From Azospirillum endophyticum (GTDB lineage: Bacteria > Pseudomonadota > Alphaproteobacteria > Azospirillales > Azospirillaceae): 64,000 bases of DNA. Shown here piece after piece: positions 28,526 to 37,972 of the stretch. Under the pieces are notes generated by a model. That model did not search any database. It was not told the origin of the DNA and saw nothing but the letters and a program-made list of their open reading frames with translations. How positions within the stretch are numbered: position 1 is the first letter of the stretch; every line of letters starts with the position of its first letter. The position numbers were made by a program, and so were the translations under genes. The stretch is from assembly GCF_016595245.1 (NCBI RefSeq), contig NZ_JAENHM010000035.1, positions 156,360 to 220,359 of the forward strand, read 5' to 3'.

Positions 28526-29752
28526 TTGCTGTATCACCTGTACGACATGCAACACGCCGCCATGGGCCCGATGCGTTTCTGGGCCGAAGCCGCCCAGCAG
28601 ACCTTCCAGAACCCGCTGATGCCGTTGTCCTACACCAAGCTGGGCCGGGCGGTCGCCGCCGGGGCCGAGCTGATGGAACGGACGACCCGCCGCTTCGGCA
28701 AGCCCGCCTTCGGGCTGGCGGAGACGGTGGTCGATGGGCGGACCGTACCGGTCACCGAACGCTTCGTCTGGCAGTCGCCCTTCTGCAAGCTGTTGAACTT
28801 CGCCAAGCCGGAGGGAACGCCGCGCCAGCCGAAGGTGCTGCTGGTCGCGCCGATGTCTGGCCACCACGCCACGCTGCTGCGCGGCACGGTCGAGGCGCTG
28901 ATGCGCGACCACGACGTGTACGTCACGGACTGGATCGACATCCGGCTGGTGCCGCTGTCGGCCGGGCGCTTCGACCTGGACGACTACATCGACACGGTAT
29001 CGGAGCTGATCCGCTTCCTGGGCCCGAACACCCACGTCATCGCGGTGTGCCAGCCGGCGGTGCCGGTGATGGCGGCGGTGTCGCTGATGGCGGCGGCCGA
29101 CGAGCCGGTGCAGGCGCGCAGCATGACCCTGATGGGCGGCCCGATCGATCCGATGGCCAACCCGACGACGCCGGTCAAGCTGGCGATGGAACATCCGCTG
29201 AAGTGGTTCGAACGCAGCGTGATCACCACGGTCCCGGTCTATTACCCGGGCGCCTTCCGCCAAGTCTATCCCGGCTTCATCCAGCTGTCGGGCTTCATGT
29301 CGATGAATCTCGACCGCCACATCAACGAGCATGTCGGGCTGTTCCGCCACCTCGTCCGCGGGGACGGCGATTCGGCCGAGCAGCACCGCCGCTTCTATGA
29401 CGAATACCTGTCGGTGATGGATTTGTCGGCGGAATTCTACCTGCAGACCATCGAGACGGTGTTCCAGAAGCACGCCCTGCCCAACGGCACCATGATGTCG
29501 CGCGGCCGCAGGGTGGAGCCGGCGGCGGTCACCAAGACCGCGGTGATGACGGTGGAAGGCGAGCTGGACGACATCTCGGCCCCCGGCCAGACCATCGCGG
29601 CGCAGCGCCTGTGCTCGTCGCTGCCCGACGACATGCGCAAGACGCATTTCCAGAAGGGCGTCGGCCATTACGGCATCTTCAACGGCCGCCGCTGGCGCGA
29701 AAGCATCCTGCCGGAAATCCGCAGCTTCATCCAAAGCCACGACGGAGAATGA
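28526..29752 (+). CDS. phaZ: Intracellular polyhydroxybutyrate depolymerase
   Basis: PhaZ releases hydroxybutyrate units from native intracellular PHB granules. The 408-residue product matches the family from end to end: MLYHLYDMQHAAM, the catalytic Cys175 in VIAVCQPAVPV (the Cys replaces the usual lipase Ser) and His381 in KGVGHYGIFNG; Ralstonia PhaZ1 has Cys183 and His388. The start is TTG at 28526 with GAGGAT ahead of it. The 252 bp upstream are locally AT-rich, but I could not place a promoter securely. No other PHB genes are in the window. Confidence 0.94.
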   Translation: MLYHLYDMQHAAMGPMRFWAEAAQQTFQNPLMPLSYTKLGRAVAAGAELMERTTRRFGKPAFGLAETVVDGRTVPVTERFVWQSPFCKLLNFAKPEGTPRQPKVLLVAPMSGHHATLLRGTVEALMRDHDVYVTDWIDIRLVPLSAGRFDLDDYIDTVSELIRFLGPNTHVIAVCQPAVPVMAAVSLMAAADEPVQARSMTLMGGPIDPMANPTTPVKLAMEHPLKWFERSVITTVPVYYPGAFRQVYPGFIQLSGFMSMNLDRHINEHVGLFRHLVRGDGDSAEQHRRFYDEYLSVMDLSAEFYLQTIETVFQKHALPNGTMMSRGRRVEPAAVTKTAVMTVEGELDDISAPGQTIAAQRLCSSLPDDMRKTHFQKGVGHYGIFNGRRWRESILPEIRSFIQSHDGE

Positions 29753-29771
29753 GGCTTCCGGGCGGAGTTAG

Positions 29772-29820
29772 CCCCCCACTTTAATCCTCCCCCGCTGAGC
29801 GGGGGAGGTTAGGTGGGGGT
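29772..29820. repeat. Palindromic repeat between convergent phaZ and eat
   Basis: A perfect 10-base stem (29786-29795 CCTCCCCCGC with 29799-29808) and an outer CCCCAC/GTGGGG pair form a double hairpin about 20 bases after phaZ. It probably serves both convergent genes as transcript end; it also resembles the CCTCCCC-type repeats at 14661 and 56041. Confidence 0.65.
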
Positions 29821-29841
29821 CCAACTTCTCTCGCTGAACGC

Positions 29842-31254
29842 TCAATCCACCATCGTCCGCGCCTCGGTGAACGCATCCATGTGCGCCAGCCCGGACGCGC
29901 CGCCGGCCTTCACCCGCATGCCGGCGGTGGCCAGGTGGAACAGGTAGCCCAGCGCGAACAGCGCCACGAACAGCCCGAACACCAGCGTGTTGTAGTAGAC
30001 CATGGTCACCAGGGCCAGCACCGCCAGCACCAGCGAGATCGCCGGGAACACCGGGTAGAAGGGGGCGCGGTAGGGGCGCTCCAGCGCCGGTTCGGTGGCG
30101 CGCAGGCGGAACAGCGCCGCCATGCTCATGATGTACATGACGATGGCGCCGAAGACCGACATGGTGACGATGTTGGCGGTCAGCGGCTGGCCGCCGATCT
30201 TGATCAGTTCGTCGGAATAGATGGCGGCGATGCCGATCACGCCGCCGGCCAGGATCGCCCAATGCGGTGTCTTGCGCGTCGGATGCAGGCGGGCGAGCGC
30301 CGGCGGCAGGAAGCCGGCGCGGGACAGCGCGAAGATCTGCCGCGAATAGCCCATGATGATGCCGTGGAAGGAGGCGATCAGGCCGAACAGGCCGATCCAC
30401 ACCATCATGTGCAGCCAGCCGCTCGATTCGCCGACCACCGCCTTCATCGCCTGCGGCAGCGGATCGTTGATGTTCGACAGCGCGTTCCAGTCGCCGACGC
30501 CGCCGGCGAAGATCATGGTGCCGAAGGCCAGCACCACCAGCGTCACGATGCCGCCGATATAGGCGCGCGGCACGGTGCGCTTGGGATCCTTGGCCTCTTC
30601 CGCCGCCATGGCGGCCCCTTCGATCGCCAGGAAGAACCAGATGGCGAAGGGGATCGCGGCGAAGATACCGCCCAGCGTGCCGATGCTGAAGCTGCTCTGC
30701 CCGGCCCAGCCGTTGGCGGTGAAGTTGGCCCAGGAGAAACCGGGGTACACCACCCCCATGAACACCAGAAGCTCGAAGATCGCCAGCAGCGTGACGAGCA
30801 GCTCGAAGGTGGCGGCGATCGACACGCCGGCGATGTTCAGCCCCATGAAGATGACATAGGCGCCGACCGCGGCCGTCTTCGGGTCGAGCCCCGGAAACTG
30901 CACGTTGAGATAGGCGCCGATGGCGAGCGCGATGGCCGGCGGCGCGAAGACGAACTCGATCAGCGTGGCGAAGCCGGCGACGAAGCCGCCGGTCGGCCCG
31001 AAGGCGCGGAAGCTGTAGGCGAAGGGACCGCCGGCATGGGGAATGGCGGTGGTCAGTTCGGTGAAGCTGAAGATGAAGGTGGTGTACATCGCGGCGATCA
31101 GGATCGTGGTGACGAGGAAGCCCAGCGTTCCCGCCGCCGCCCAGCCGTAGCTCCAGCCGAAATATTCGCCGGAGATCACCAGCCCGACGGCGATCCCCCA
31201 CAGATGGAGCCCGCTCAGGCTCTTGCTCAATTCGGGTTTCGTGTTCCCAGACAT
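29842..31254 (-). CDS. eat: Ethanolamine permease
   Basis: A 470-residue APC-superfamily transporter with about 12 membrane segments. The start GLHLWGIAVGLVISGEYFGWSYGW with the family's glycine-rich helix 1, and the run IPHAGGPFAYSFRAFGPTGGFVAG, are characteristic of the Eat ethanolamine transporters. It lies 65 bases after eutC on the same strand and is preceded by an excellent AGGAGG. It brings ethanolamine in for EutBC. Confidence 0.93.
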   Translation of the reverse strand: MSGNTKPELSKSLSGLHLWGIAVGLVISGEYFGWSYGWAAAGTLGFLVTTILIAAMYTTFIFSFTELTTAIPHAGGPFAYSFRAFGPTGGFVAGFATLIEFVFAPPAIALAIGAYLNVQFPGLDPKTAAVGAYVIFMGLNIAGVSIAATFELLVTLLAIFELLVFMGVVYPGFSWANFTANGWAGQSSFSIGTLGGIFAAIPFAIWFFLAIEGAAMAAEEAKDPKRTVPRAYIGGIVTLVVLAFGTMIFAGGVGDWNALSNINDPLPQAMKAVVGESSGWLHMMVWIGLFGLIASFHGIIMGYSRQIFALSRAGFLPPALARLHPTRKTPHWAILAGGVIGIAAIYSDELIKIGGQPLTANIVTMSVFGAIVMYIMSMAALFRLRATEPALERPYRAPFYPVFPAISLVLAVLALVTMVYYNTLVFGLFVALFALGYLFHLATAGMRVKAGGASGLAHMDAFTEARTMVD

Positions 31255-31319
31255 GTTGCCTCCTGCCCCTGTTCAAAGGCGTTGATATCGATGGCGGCGC
31301 TTTCTCAAGCCTCTCGGCT

Positions 31320-32081
31320 TCACTGGCCGGCCAGTTGGTTTTTCTGGTTGTCCGGACCGGCCAGGGACGGGGCGTCCTCCTTCAGGGCGACCCCCGTCAG
31401 CTTCAGCCGTGCCGCCTCGGTGGCGAGCCAGCACAGCTTCTCGGCGGCCGTCTGGATCGACAGGCCGTCGGAATGGATGTTGGAGATGCAGTTGCGTTCG
31501 GAATCGGCGCGGCCGGGCTTCGGGTCCCAGGTCAGATAGGCGCCCAGCGATTCCGCGGCCGACAGGCCGGGCCGCTCGCCCACCAGCAGCGCCACCAGCC
31601 GGGCGCCCATGGCCGACGCCACCTCGTCGCCGAGCGCGACGCGGGCCTGGCCGGCCAGCACCACCGGCCCGATGCGCAGGTGCCGCAGCCGCGCCACGCA
31701 GGCCTGGACCAGCGGGGCGGCATTGACCTGCACCGCGGCGGCCGACAGCCCGTCGGCGATCACGAACAGCAGGTCCCACTCCCCGGACGGCAAGGCGGCG
31801 GCGCTGGCCGGATCGAGCCGGCGGCCGAGATCGGGGCGCCGCAGATAGGTCGGGCGGTCGGGGGCGGCGCTGTGGACGCGCAAGGTCTCCAGCGGCGACA
31901 GGTCGCTGGCCAACCGGTCGAAGTCGACCGCGCTGTGCACCGCGTCGCGGGCACGGGCATGGGCCAGCTGGAACTCCAGCAGCGCCTTGGTCGGCAGGGC
32001 GTCGCCGCTGCGGCCCAGCGCGATGCGGGCGCGGGTCGCGGTGCGGAAGCGCGCCCAGGGGTCCTTATCGGCATCGCTCAT
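31320..32081 (-). CDS. eutC: Ethanolamine ammonia-lyase small subunit
   Basis: A 253-residue light chain that binds adenosylcobalamin with EutB. Recognisable blocks are PWARFRTATRARIALGRSGD, TKALLEFQLAHARARDAVH, LLFVIADGLSAAAV and RNCISNIHSDGLSIQTAAEK near the C terminus. Its ATG overlaps the eutB stop (ATGA, 32078-32081), so the subunits are made together. The enzyme splits ethanolamine to acetaldehyde and ammonia in the cytoplasm. No carboxysome-like shell genes are present. Confidence 0.95.
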   Translation of the reverse strand: MSDADKDPWARFRTATRARIALGRSGDALPTKALLEFQLAHARARDAVHSAVDFDRLASDLSPLETLRVHSAAPDRPTYLRRPDLGRRLDPASAAALPSGEWDLLFVIADGLSAAAVQVNAAPLVQACVARLRHLRIGPVVLAGQARVALGDEVASAMGARLVALLVGERPGLSAAESLGAYLTWDPKPGRADSERNCISNIHSDGLSIQTAAEKLCWLATEAARLKLTGVALKEDAPSLAGPDNQKNQLAGQ

Positions 32082-33472
32082 CGGGCCGCGCTCCCCAGCA
32101 GGGCGGAAACGACGAGGCTCTGGTCGGGCCAGGGCGGCAGGCGGCGCTGCTCGTCGAGCCAGCCGGCCTTCTCCAGCCAAGCCTCGAACTCGGGCGCCGG
32201 CGGGCGTTTCAGCAAATGCCGCAGGCCGAGCACGTCGTGATAGGACAGGCTCTGGTAGTTCAGCATGACGTCGTCGGCGCCGGGCACCGCGATCAGGAAA
32301 TTGACGCCCGCAGTCGCCAGCATCGTCATCAGGACGTCCATGTCGTCCTGGTCGGCCTCGGCGTGGTTGGTGTAGCAGGCGTCGCAGCCCATCGGCACGC
32401 CCAGCAGCTTGGCGCAGAAATGGTCCTCCAGCCCGGCCCGGGTGATCTGCTTGGCGTCGTAGAGGTATTCGGGGCCGATGAAGCCGACCACCGTGTTGAC
32501 CAGCAGCGGGTCGAAGGCACGGGCGACGGCATAGGCGCGGGTTTCCACCGTCTGCTGGTCGACGCCGAAATGGGCGTCGGCCGACAGGGCCGATCCCTGC
32601 CCCGTCTCGAAATACATGACGTTGTCGCCGATGGTGCCGCGCTTCAGCGCCTTGGCGGCCTCCTGCGCCTCGGCCAGCAGCGGCAGGGTGACGCCGAAGC
32701 CGGCATTCGCCTTCTCGGTTCCGGCGATCGACTGGAAGACGAGGTCGACCGGCGCCCCGCGCTCGATCGCCTGGATGGTCGTGGTGACATGGGCCAGCAC
32801 GCAGGACTGCACCGGAATGTCGAAGCGCGTGCGCACGGCGTCCAGCATCTCCAGCAGCGCGATGCAGGCCGGGACGTTGTCGGTCGCCGGGTTGATGCCG
32901 ATCACCGCGTCGCCGATGCCGTAGAGCAGCCCGTCCAGCGTCGAGGCGGCAATGCCGGTCGGGTCGTCGGTCGGGTGGTTGGGCTGCAGCCGGCTCGACA
33001 GCCGTCCCGGCAGCCCGACCGTGGTGCGGAAGCGGGTGACGACTGAGCATTTGGCGGCGACGCAGACCAGATCATGGTTGCGCATCAGCTTGGACACCGC
33101 CGCCGCCATTTCCGGCGTCAGGCCGGGGGCGAGCGCGGTCAGCGCCGCGGTGTCGGCCTGGTAGGACAGCAGCCAGTCGCGGAACTGCCCGACCGTCATG
33201 TGCGCCACCGGCCAGAAGGCCTCGGCGTCATGGCTGTCGATGATCAGCCGCGTCACCTCGTCGGTCTCGTAGGGGACCAGCGCTTCGGCCAGGAAAATCT
33301 TCAGCGGCAGGTCGGCCAGCACCATGCGCGCCGCCACCCGTCGCTCGTCGCTGTCGGCGGCGATCCCCGCCAACTCGTCCCCCGACCGCCGCGGCGAGGC
33401 GCAGGCCATCACCGCCTTCAGGTCGTCGAAACGGTGGCGTTGCCGCCCCAGATCGCAATGGTAACCAGCCAT
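32078..33472 (-). CDS. eutB: Ethanolamine ammonia-lyase large subunit
   Basis: A 464-residue TIM-barrel subunit carrying the active site. Family blocks include KANAGFGVTLPLLAEAQ, FETGQGSALSADAHFG, VVGFIGPEYLYD and the Cys-rich MGCDACYTNHAEADQ. The chain matches the usual length. It leads the eutB-eutC-eat unit, with a 245 bp gap to the next gene upstream holding its promoter. I looked for a cobalamin riboswitch there and did not find one. Confidence 0.96.
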   Translation of the reverse strand: MAGYHCDLGRQRHRFDDLKAVMACASPRRSGDELAGIAADSDERRVAARMVLADLPLKIFLAEALVPYETDEVTRLIIDSHDAEAFWPVAHMTVGQFRDWLLSYQADTAALTALAPGLTPEMAAAVSKLMRNHDLVCVAAKCSVVTRFRTTVGLPGRLSSRLQPNHPTDDPTGIAASTLDGLLYGIGDAVIGINPATDNVPACIALLEMLDAVRTRFDIPVQSCVLAHVTTTIQAIERGAPVDLVFQSIAGTEKANAGFGVTLPLLAEAQEAAKALKRGTIGDNVMYFETGQGSALSADAHFGVDQQTVETRAYAVARAFDPLLVNTVVGFIGPEYLYDAKQITRAGLEDHFCAKLLGVPMGCDACYTNHAEADQDDMDVLMTMLATAGVNFLIAVPGADDVMLNYQSLSYHDVLGLRHLLKRPPAPEFEAWLEKAGWLDEQRRLPPWPDQSLVVSALLGSAAR

Positions 33473-33717
33473 GCCGGCCTCCCGCCCGTCTCATCCGGTA
33501 ACGAGAGTGGCACGGGTGACGCGTTAGGCAGTTGACCGTAGAACACAAAATGCAGGCAGGGGGAGTAGCTGACATGGCGACGCCCGAGCCCAAGCGTGAC
33601 CGTCGGCGGAGCAATCGGCTAGGCGGCCGAACCCGAAGCCCGGCTGTGCCGTTTCCTATCGCACTGCAGCGCGCCGCCGGTCACCCGACGCCGCGCGCCA
33701 CAAGGAAGGAGACCGTC

Positions 33718-33906
33718 ATGCTGACGCTGTTGCGCACCGCCGTCCTGGTCCTGCCGCTGGTCGCCGTGGCCGCCTGCCACAAGGAAGGCCCGGCCGAGCG
33801 GGCCGGCGAGTCCATCGACAAGGCCGGCCAGAGCGTCAAGGACGCCATCGACCCGCCCGGCCCGGCGGAAAAGGCCGGCCGCGCCATCGACCGGACGGTG
33901 AACTGA
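33718..33906 (+). CDS. Small lipoprotein
   Basis: A 62-residue protein with a signal peptide ending in the lipobox AVAAC, so Cys20 should be lipidated. The mature 43 residues have two similar units (AERAGESIDKAGQSVKDAI and AEKAGRAIDRTVN), amphipathic and helical. AAGGAAGGAG precedes the ATG. Function unknown; small helical lipoproteins of this sort often act in the envelope or as toxin-antidote-like entericidin relatives. Confidence 0.8.
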   Translation: MLTLLRTAVLVLPLVAVAACHKEGPAERAGESIDKAGQSVKDAIDPPGPAEKAGRAIDRTVN

Positions 33907-33925
33907 GATCCTCCGGCCGGGCCGC

Positions 33926-34714
33926 TCAGCGGGCCGCGAAGTCCCGGTCCCGGCCGGCCGGCTGGATGCCCGATACCTCCAGCAGCAGCTTGCTGAGAAT
34001 GGCGTCGGCGAAGGCGTCGAAGTCGCGGGCGGGCACCAGGAAGGCGCCGGGGCCGCCGATGACATGGTCGCGGTAATAGCCGTCCAGATCGTTCGGCGCC
34101 GCCCCGCCCCAAGGATTGGGGCGGTCGTTCAGGATCGGCAGCCCGTTGATGGTGATGCCGCGGGCGACCGCGGCGTCGCGCGCCTCCTCCACCGGGCGGC
34201 CGCGGTTGTTCTCGCCGTCTCCCGAAATGTCGATGACCCGCCGCGTGCCCTCGAACCCGTTGCTGCCGAACAACGGGACGGCGTAGTCGATGGCGGCGCT
34301 GATCGAGGTCCATTGCTCCGTCATCATCGGCGCCTCCGCCACCATGGCGGCGAAGCGTTCGACGCTGGCCGGATCGCTCAGTTCGGTCCAGGCGACGACG
34401 ATGTGCTGGTGGCTCTCGCCCGCCCATTCCACATAGGTCGCGCTGATCCGGCCAAAGGGGCCGCCGCGGATCGCCGCCTGCACTTTCGGATTCAAGAGTG
34501 CCTGGACATAGCCGTTGCGCTGCAGCCTCGCCTCGTCCGGGTCGACGCTGCCGGATACGTCCACCGCCATGACCAGTTCCAGGTCCACCGGCGTCTGGGC
34601 CGCCGCCGGGACCGAGGCCAAGGACAGGCATAAGGGCGTGAGGATCAGGAGACAGGCGAGGAGATTGGCCCGCATATGGGCATAGGGATGGGCCAAGAGA
34701 CGGTATGCACGCAT
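33926..34714 (-). CDS. DUF1194 secreted von Willebrand-like protein
   Basis: The 262-residue product has a signal peptide (LLACLLILTPLCLSLASV, cut after AAA) and a DUF1194 domain. It contains the MIDAS-like start MAVDVSGSVDPDEA, a second block FGRISATYVEWAG, and RRVIDISGDGENNRG with its conserved Asp-Ile-Ser-Gly-Asp. A vWA-like metal-ion-dependent adhesion fold is expected. AAGGAGGGTGCGT sits just ahead of the ATG at 34714 and decides the start. Function in these bacteria is not known. Confidence 0.85.
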   Translation of the reverse strand: MRAYRLLAHPYAHMRANLLACLLILTPLCLSLASVPAAAQTPVDLELVMAVDVSGSVDPDEARLQRNGYVQALLNPKVQAAIRGGPFGRISATYVEWAGESHQHIVVAWTELSDPASVERFAAMVAEAPMMTEQWTSISAAIDYAVPLFGSNGFEGTRRVIDISGDGENNRGRPVEEARDAAVARGITINGLPILNDRPNPWGGAAPNDLDGYYRDHVIGGPGAFLVPARDFDAFADAILSKLLLEVSGIQPAGRDRDFAAR

Positions 34715-35011
34715 ACGCACCCTCCTTCTCGCCACCGGTGTCCGGCCCGACCCGCCGGACGAAAGATTGAGGATTGGTACGCGAAGCGTTTCTGTCCATG
34801 GCGCGCCGGGCTATTCCGGCAGACGCGAAGGGCCAGTGCGGGGTACCCCACCGCTCAAGACACCAAGGCGGCGCTTGGGGATTTGCCGGATTGACGCGGC
34901 CAATGCGTGACAAATGCCCGATTGCCTGCATAGCTTAGCCCGTAAGGGGTAGACCATAGGGATGCCCTGCCCCGCCGCCCGGCCCACCCTCCGTCCGAAG
35001 CAGCCATCGAC

Positions 35012-36877
35012 TTGCTCCCCGGTCCCTCGTCCTCCTTTCACCGCACGGCACTTCGGCTGTCGCGATGGGCACATCGTCTGCTGTGGGTCATGTGCGCAGC
35101 TGCGACGATCGGTTCGACCGCCGGCGCTGCGCCCCAGACCCTGCCCGCCCCGCTGCATTCGGCCGAGCTGTTCGCACCCGACCTGCCGAAGCCGCAGGCT
35201 CCGGATGTCCGCCCCGTCGAGATCCCCAGCACCTGCGCCGACCATGAGCCGGCAGGCCAGGCCGTCCTCGAGGCCCTGTTCGGCGGTGAGGAGGCCTTCG
35301 CCGAACTGGCGCGGCGAACGCCGGCCGAAGCCTTCCGCTGCTCGAGCCTGTTCCCCGGCGAGGCGGCGCTGGCGGCGTTGCGCGAGGCGGCGTCGGTCGC
35401 ACCCTTCGATGCGGTGGGAGCCGCCGACCAGTTGACCACCCGCCCAGGCGGTGGGGAAATCGTCGCCCGGGCGCTTGACCTCGGGCTGCTGACGCGTGCG
35501 CTGGGCGACGGAATGCCCTTTTACGAGACGCGGCACGAGTTGCGCAAACGCCTTCCAAAGCCGGATCTGCGGGTGTTGGAGATCCAGGCGTCGAAGACGC
35601 TGGCAGCTTCCCTTGCGCGCAATCCGGCGGCGATGGCGGTGAAGATCGGCGCCCTGCTCGACGACATGGTGGACGATCCGCTGACCGACCGCTTCCGCAT
35701 CACGACGGCACTGTCCTCGGAGGAACTGCTCGGGCTGATCGCACGGATCGGACCGCAGCTCTATACCTCCTCGCTCGACGGGCTGGTCGACATCCTGCGG
35801 ATCCAATTGAAGCAGGAGCGGCGCGGCTTCCTCGACCTCGCCCGCGGGGAGCGGACGCGGCCGCTATGGGCGGACTTCTTCGTCGCGACGGTCGGCGGCG
35901 GACGCGCGGCCAGCTTGTTCGGCACCAACCCCGCCACCGCGCGGGACCTGATGCACGAAAGCCTGCAGGCATTGCTGCCGGCCGATCTGCCGAAGGCTCC
36001 CGGAATCGACAGCGCGGTGGTGATCGGCGCGCTCGCCGATGCCATGGACCTCGACAACCGGCCCGTCCGCGCCGCGCTGGAGGACGAACTGGCCGCCTGG
36101 TATCGCAGGGCCGGCGATTTGCCGGCCCGGAACGTGGCCGGTCTCGCCGGCAGCGTGCACGCGATGCGCCTCTCCGGCCGGGCCGCCACCCCCGCCTTCG
36201 ATGCGGAACAGTTCCTCCAGCGCCATCCGCCGGCCATCCTGCCCGTCCTGACCGGACAACGCCTGTTCCGCAACGGCGTCAACGTGCAGCGGATGACCTT
36301 CTACGACGATCCCGACGGACGGGCGTCCTTCCGTGGTTTCCTGAAGCAGCACCGCGCCCAGGGCTGGGCGCTCCACAGCCAGTCCGGCTTCGCCGTCGCC
36401 GTCAGCCCGGACCGGCACGGCCGCCGGATCGTCATCGTCGCCGACGTCCCCGGGGCCGGCGATGCCGGGCGCGCCGCCGCCTGGGACTGGATGGCACGCG
36501 AGGGGCTGACCCCGTCCATCGTCATCCATCGCGGCCACAGCTATCACGAGGACGCCACCATGACGGAGATCGCGCCGGCCACGGCGCTGGTCTTCTGGGG
36601 CTCCTGCGGCGGGCACACGCGGCTGCGCGCCACGCTGGAACGGGCGCCCGATGCGCTGGTGCTGGCGACGCAGAACATCGGCGTGTCGACCGTCAACGAG
36701 GCCTTGCTGGGCATCATCGAGGAACGGCTGCTGGCCGACGGCACCATCGACTGGGATGCCGTATGGAAGGAGGCGCAAGGTCGGATCCGCGACCGCCGCT
36801 TCGCGTCCTACAAGCGGCCCGACCAGGATTCGGCGAATCTGGCCTTCCGCGCCTGGCGGGACCTGGCGGCCCACTGA
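35012..36877 (+). CDS. Secreted protein of unknown function with caspase-like His/Cys motifs
   Basis: About 621 residues, starting at a weak TTG; a hydrophobic segment near residues 20-40 (LLWVMCAAATIGSTAG) is probably a signal peptide, so a start closer to it is possible. The middle is helical (DLRVLEIQASKTLAASLA, and so on) with no known domain. Near the C terminus two hydrophobic strands end in a His-Gly-His and a Cys: SIVIHRGHSYH (His506, His509) and ALVFWGSCGGH (Cys532). This spacing and context resemble clan CD peptidases (caspase, gingipain, separase). It may be a new family member; the call is tentative. Confidence 0.55.
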   Translation: MLPGPSSSFHRTALRLSRWAHRLLWVMCAAATIGSTAGAAPQTLPAPLHSAELFAPDLPKPQAPDVRPVEIPSTCADHEPAGQAVLEALFGGEEAFAELARRTPAEAFRCSSLFPGEAALAALREAASVAPFDAVGAADQLTTRPGGGEIVARALDLGLLTRALGDGMPFYETRHELRKRLPKPDLRVLEIQASKTLAASLARNPAAMAVKIGALLDDMVDDPLTDRFRITTALSSEELLGLIARIGPQLYTSSLDGLVDILRIQLKQERRGFLDLARGERTRPLWADFFVATVGGGRAASLFGTNPATARDLMHESLQALLPADLPKAPGIDSAVVIGALADAMDLDNRPVRAALEDELAAWYRRAGDLPARNVAGLAGSVHAMRLSGRAATPAFDAEQFLQRHPPAILPVLTGQRLFRNGVNVQRMTFYDDPDGRASFRGFLKQHRAQGWALHSQSGFAVAVSPDRHGRRIVIVADVPGAGDAGRAAAWDWMAREGLTPSIVIHRGHSYHEDATMTEIAPATALVFWGSCGGHTRLRATLERAPDALVLATQNIGVSTVNEALLGIIEERLLADGTIDWDAVWKEAQGRIRDRRFASYKRPDQDSANLAFRAWRDLAAH

Positions 36878-37003
36878 TCGGCGGCCGGACCGGCATCGGC
36901 GAGCATGGCTGCGTTTCGGCGGGGCCGCTTGCGGCAGACCCGGACGCATGATGCTGTGGTGCTTCCGAATGTCGCATCTCTCCTTCATCGAGGCCCGACG
37001 ACC

Positions 37004-37636
37004 ATGACGTGGCAGACGCTCGCCTTCTTCTTCGCCACCGCCTTCGTGATCTCGATGACGCCGGGGCCGAACATGCTGCTGGCGATGAGCCTGGGGCTGC
37101 GCTTCGGTGCACGCCGTGCCGCCTGGGGCGGTGCCGGCATGTGCGCGGCGCTGGCGGTGATGGCGGCGCTGTCGGCCTTCGGACTGGGCGCCCTGCTCTC
37201 CACCTCGGTCCTGGCTTTCGAGATCGTGCGCTGGGCCGGCGTCGCCTATCTGACCTGGCTCGGCATCGCCGCCTGGCGGGCGCCGGTCCAGCCCGCCGGA
37301 GAGCGCGACCCGGCCGCCGTCTCGGGCGAAGGCACCCCCGTCCGGCTGTTCCTGCGCGGTGCGCTGGTCGCCTTCAGCAACCCGAAGGCTCTGGTCTTCA
37401 TGGGCGCCCTGTTCCCGCAGTTCATCGATGCGGCCGCCCCGCTGGCGCCGCAGCTGATGGCGCTGGTCGCCACCATGGTGGTGATCGAGTTCGGCTGGAT
37501 CATGGCCTATGCCACCGGCGGCGACCGGCTGGCGGCCAAGCTGACCACCGCGTCGGCGGCCAGATCGCTGAACCGGCTGACCGGCGGCCTGATGATCGGC
37601 GCCGGCGGATTGCTGGCGCTTGCCCGCCGGGTCTGA
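37004..37636 (+). CDS. LysE/RhtB family amino acid exporter
   Basis: A 210-residue transporter with about six membrane segments and the family's opening TPGPNMLLAMSLGLRFGAR, with a later SNPKALVFMGALFPQFID. It probably exports amino acids or derivatives, though the substrate cannot be told from sequence. The ATG at 37004 has GAGG ahead of it. A GC hairpin at 37663-37686 follows its stop. Confidence 0.9.
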   Translation: MTWQTLAFFFATAFVISMTPGPNMLLAMSLGLRFGARRAAWGGAGMCAALAVMAALSAFGLGALLSTSVLAFEIVRWAGVAYLTWLGIAAWRAPVQPAGERDPAAVSGEGTPVRLFLRGALVAFSNPKALVFMGALFPQFIDAAAPLAPQLMALVATMVVIEFGWIMAYATGGDRLAAKLTTASAARSLNRLTGGLMIGAGGLLALARRV

Positions 37637-37972
37637 TCGCTTTCCTTCCCCGATCAAGAAAAAGGGCCGCGCAAATGCGCGGCCCTGAAGTTTAGGGAGG
37701 AAACGCCCCGAGAATGGGCAGGGCCAGAATATGCTGCGGCGCACACGAACTGGTATTACCAATGCTGAATGGTAGCCATGCGCAGTGGGAATGGGCCCAT
37801 GCAGCAATATGCATTGTCAGCAATAGTCCGGCCCTTCCGGTTACAAAAATTTCACGGAACCGCCGCGCACCGGTCATCACCCGCCCCGCTAATGCTTCGG
37901 TTCGCCAGCCCTGCCAAAGACTTGCCTCTGGCAGGGCTGGCGGTTCGAAACATCCGGCCGAGGAACGGTGCG
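37637..37972. other. 336 bp gap upstream of the GGDEF-EAL gene
   Basis: No gene is seen. It holds the hairpin after LysE, an 11-base palindrome TGGTATTACCA (37751-37761) that could be an operator, and an AT-rich stretch (37790-37860) suited to a promoter. The last 50 bases are the leader with GAGGAACGG ahead of the start at 37973. Confidence 0.5.
37663..37686. terminator. Hairpin after lysE-like gene
   Basis: Perfect 10-base GC-rich arms (37663-37672 and 37677-37686) with an AAAT loop, 26 bases after the stop. An A-run precedes it but only a short T-run follows, so it is a moderate terminator. Confidence 0.65.

Noticed and set aside
33473..33717. Possible cobalamin riboswitch upstream of eutB
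   Set aside because: I looked for the conserved B12-box type sequence in the gap and found nothing that fits.
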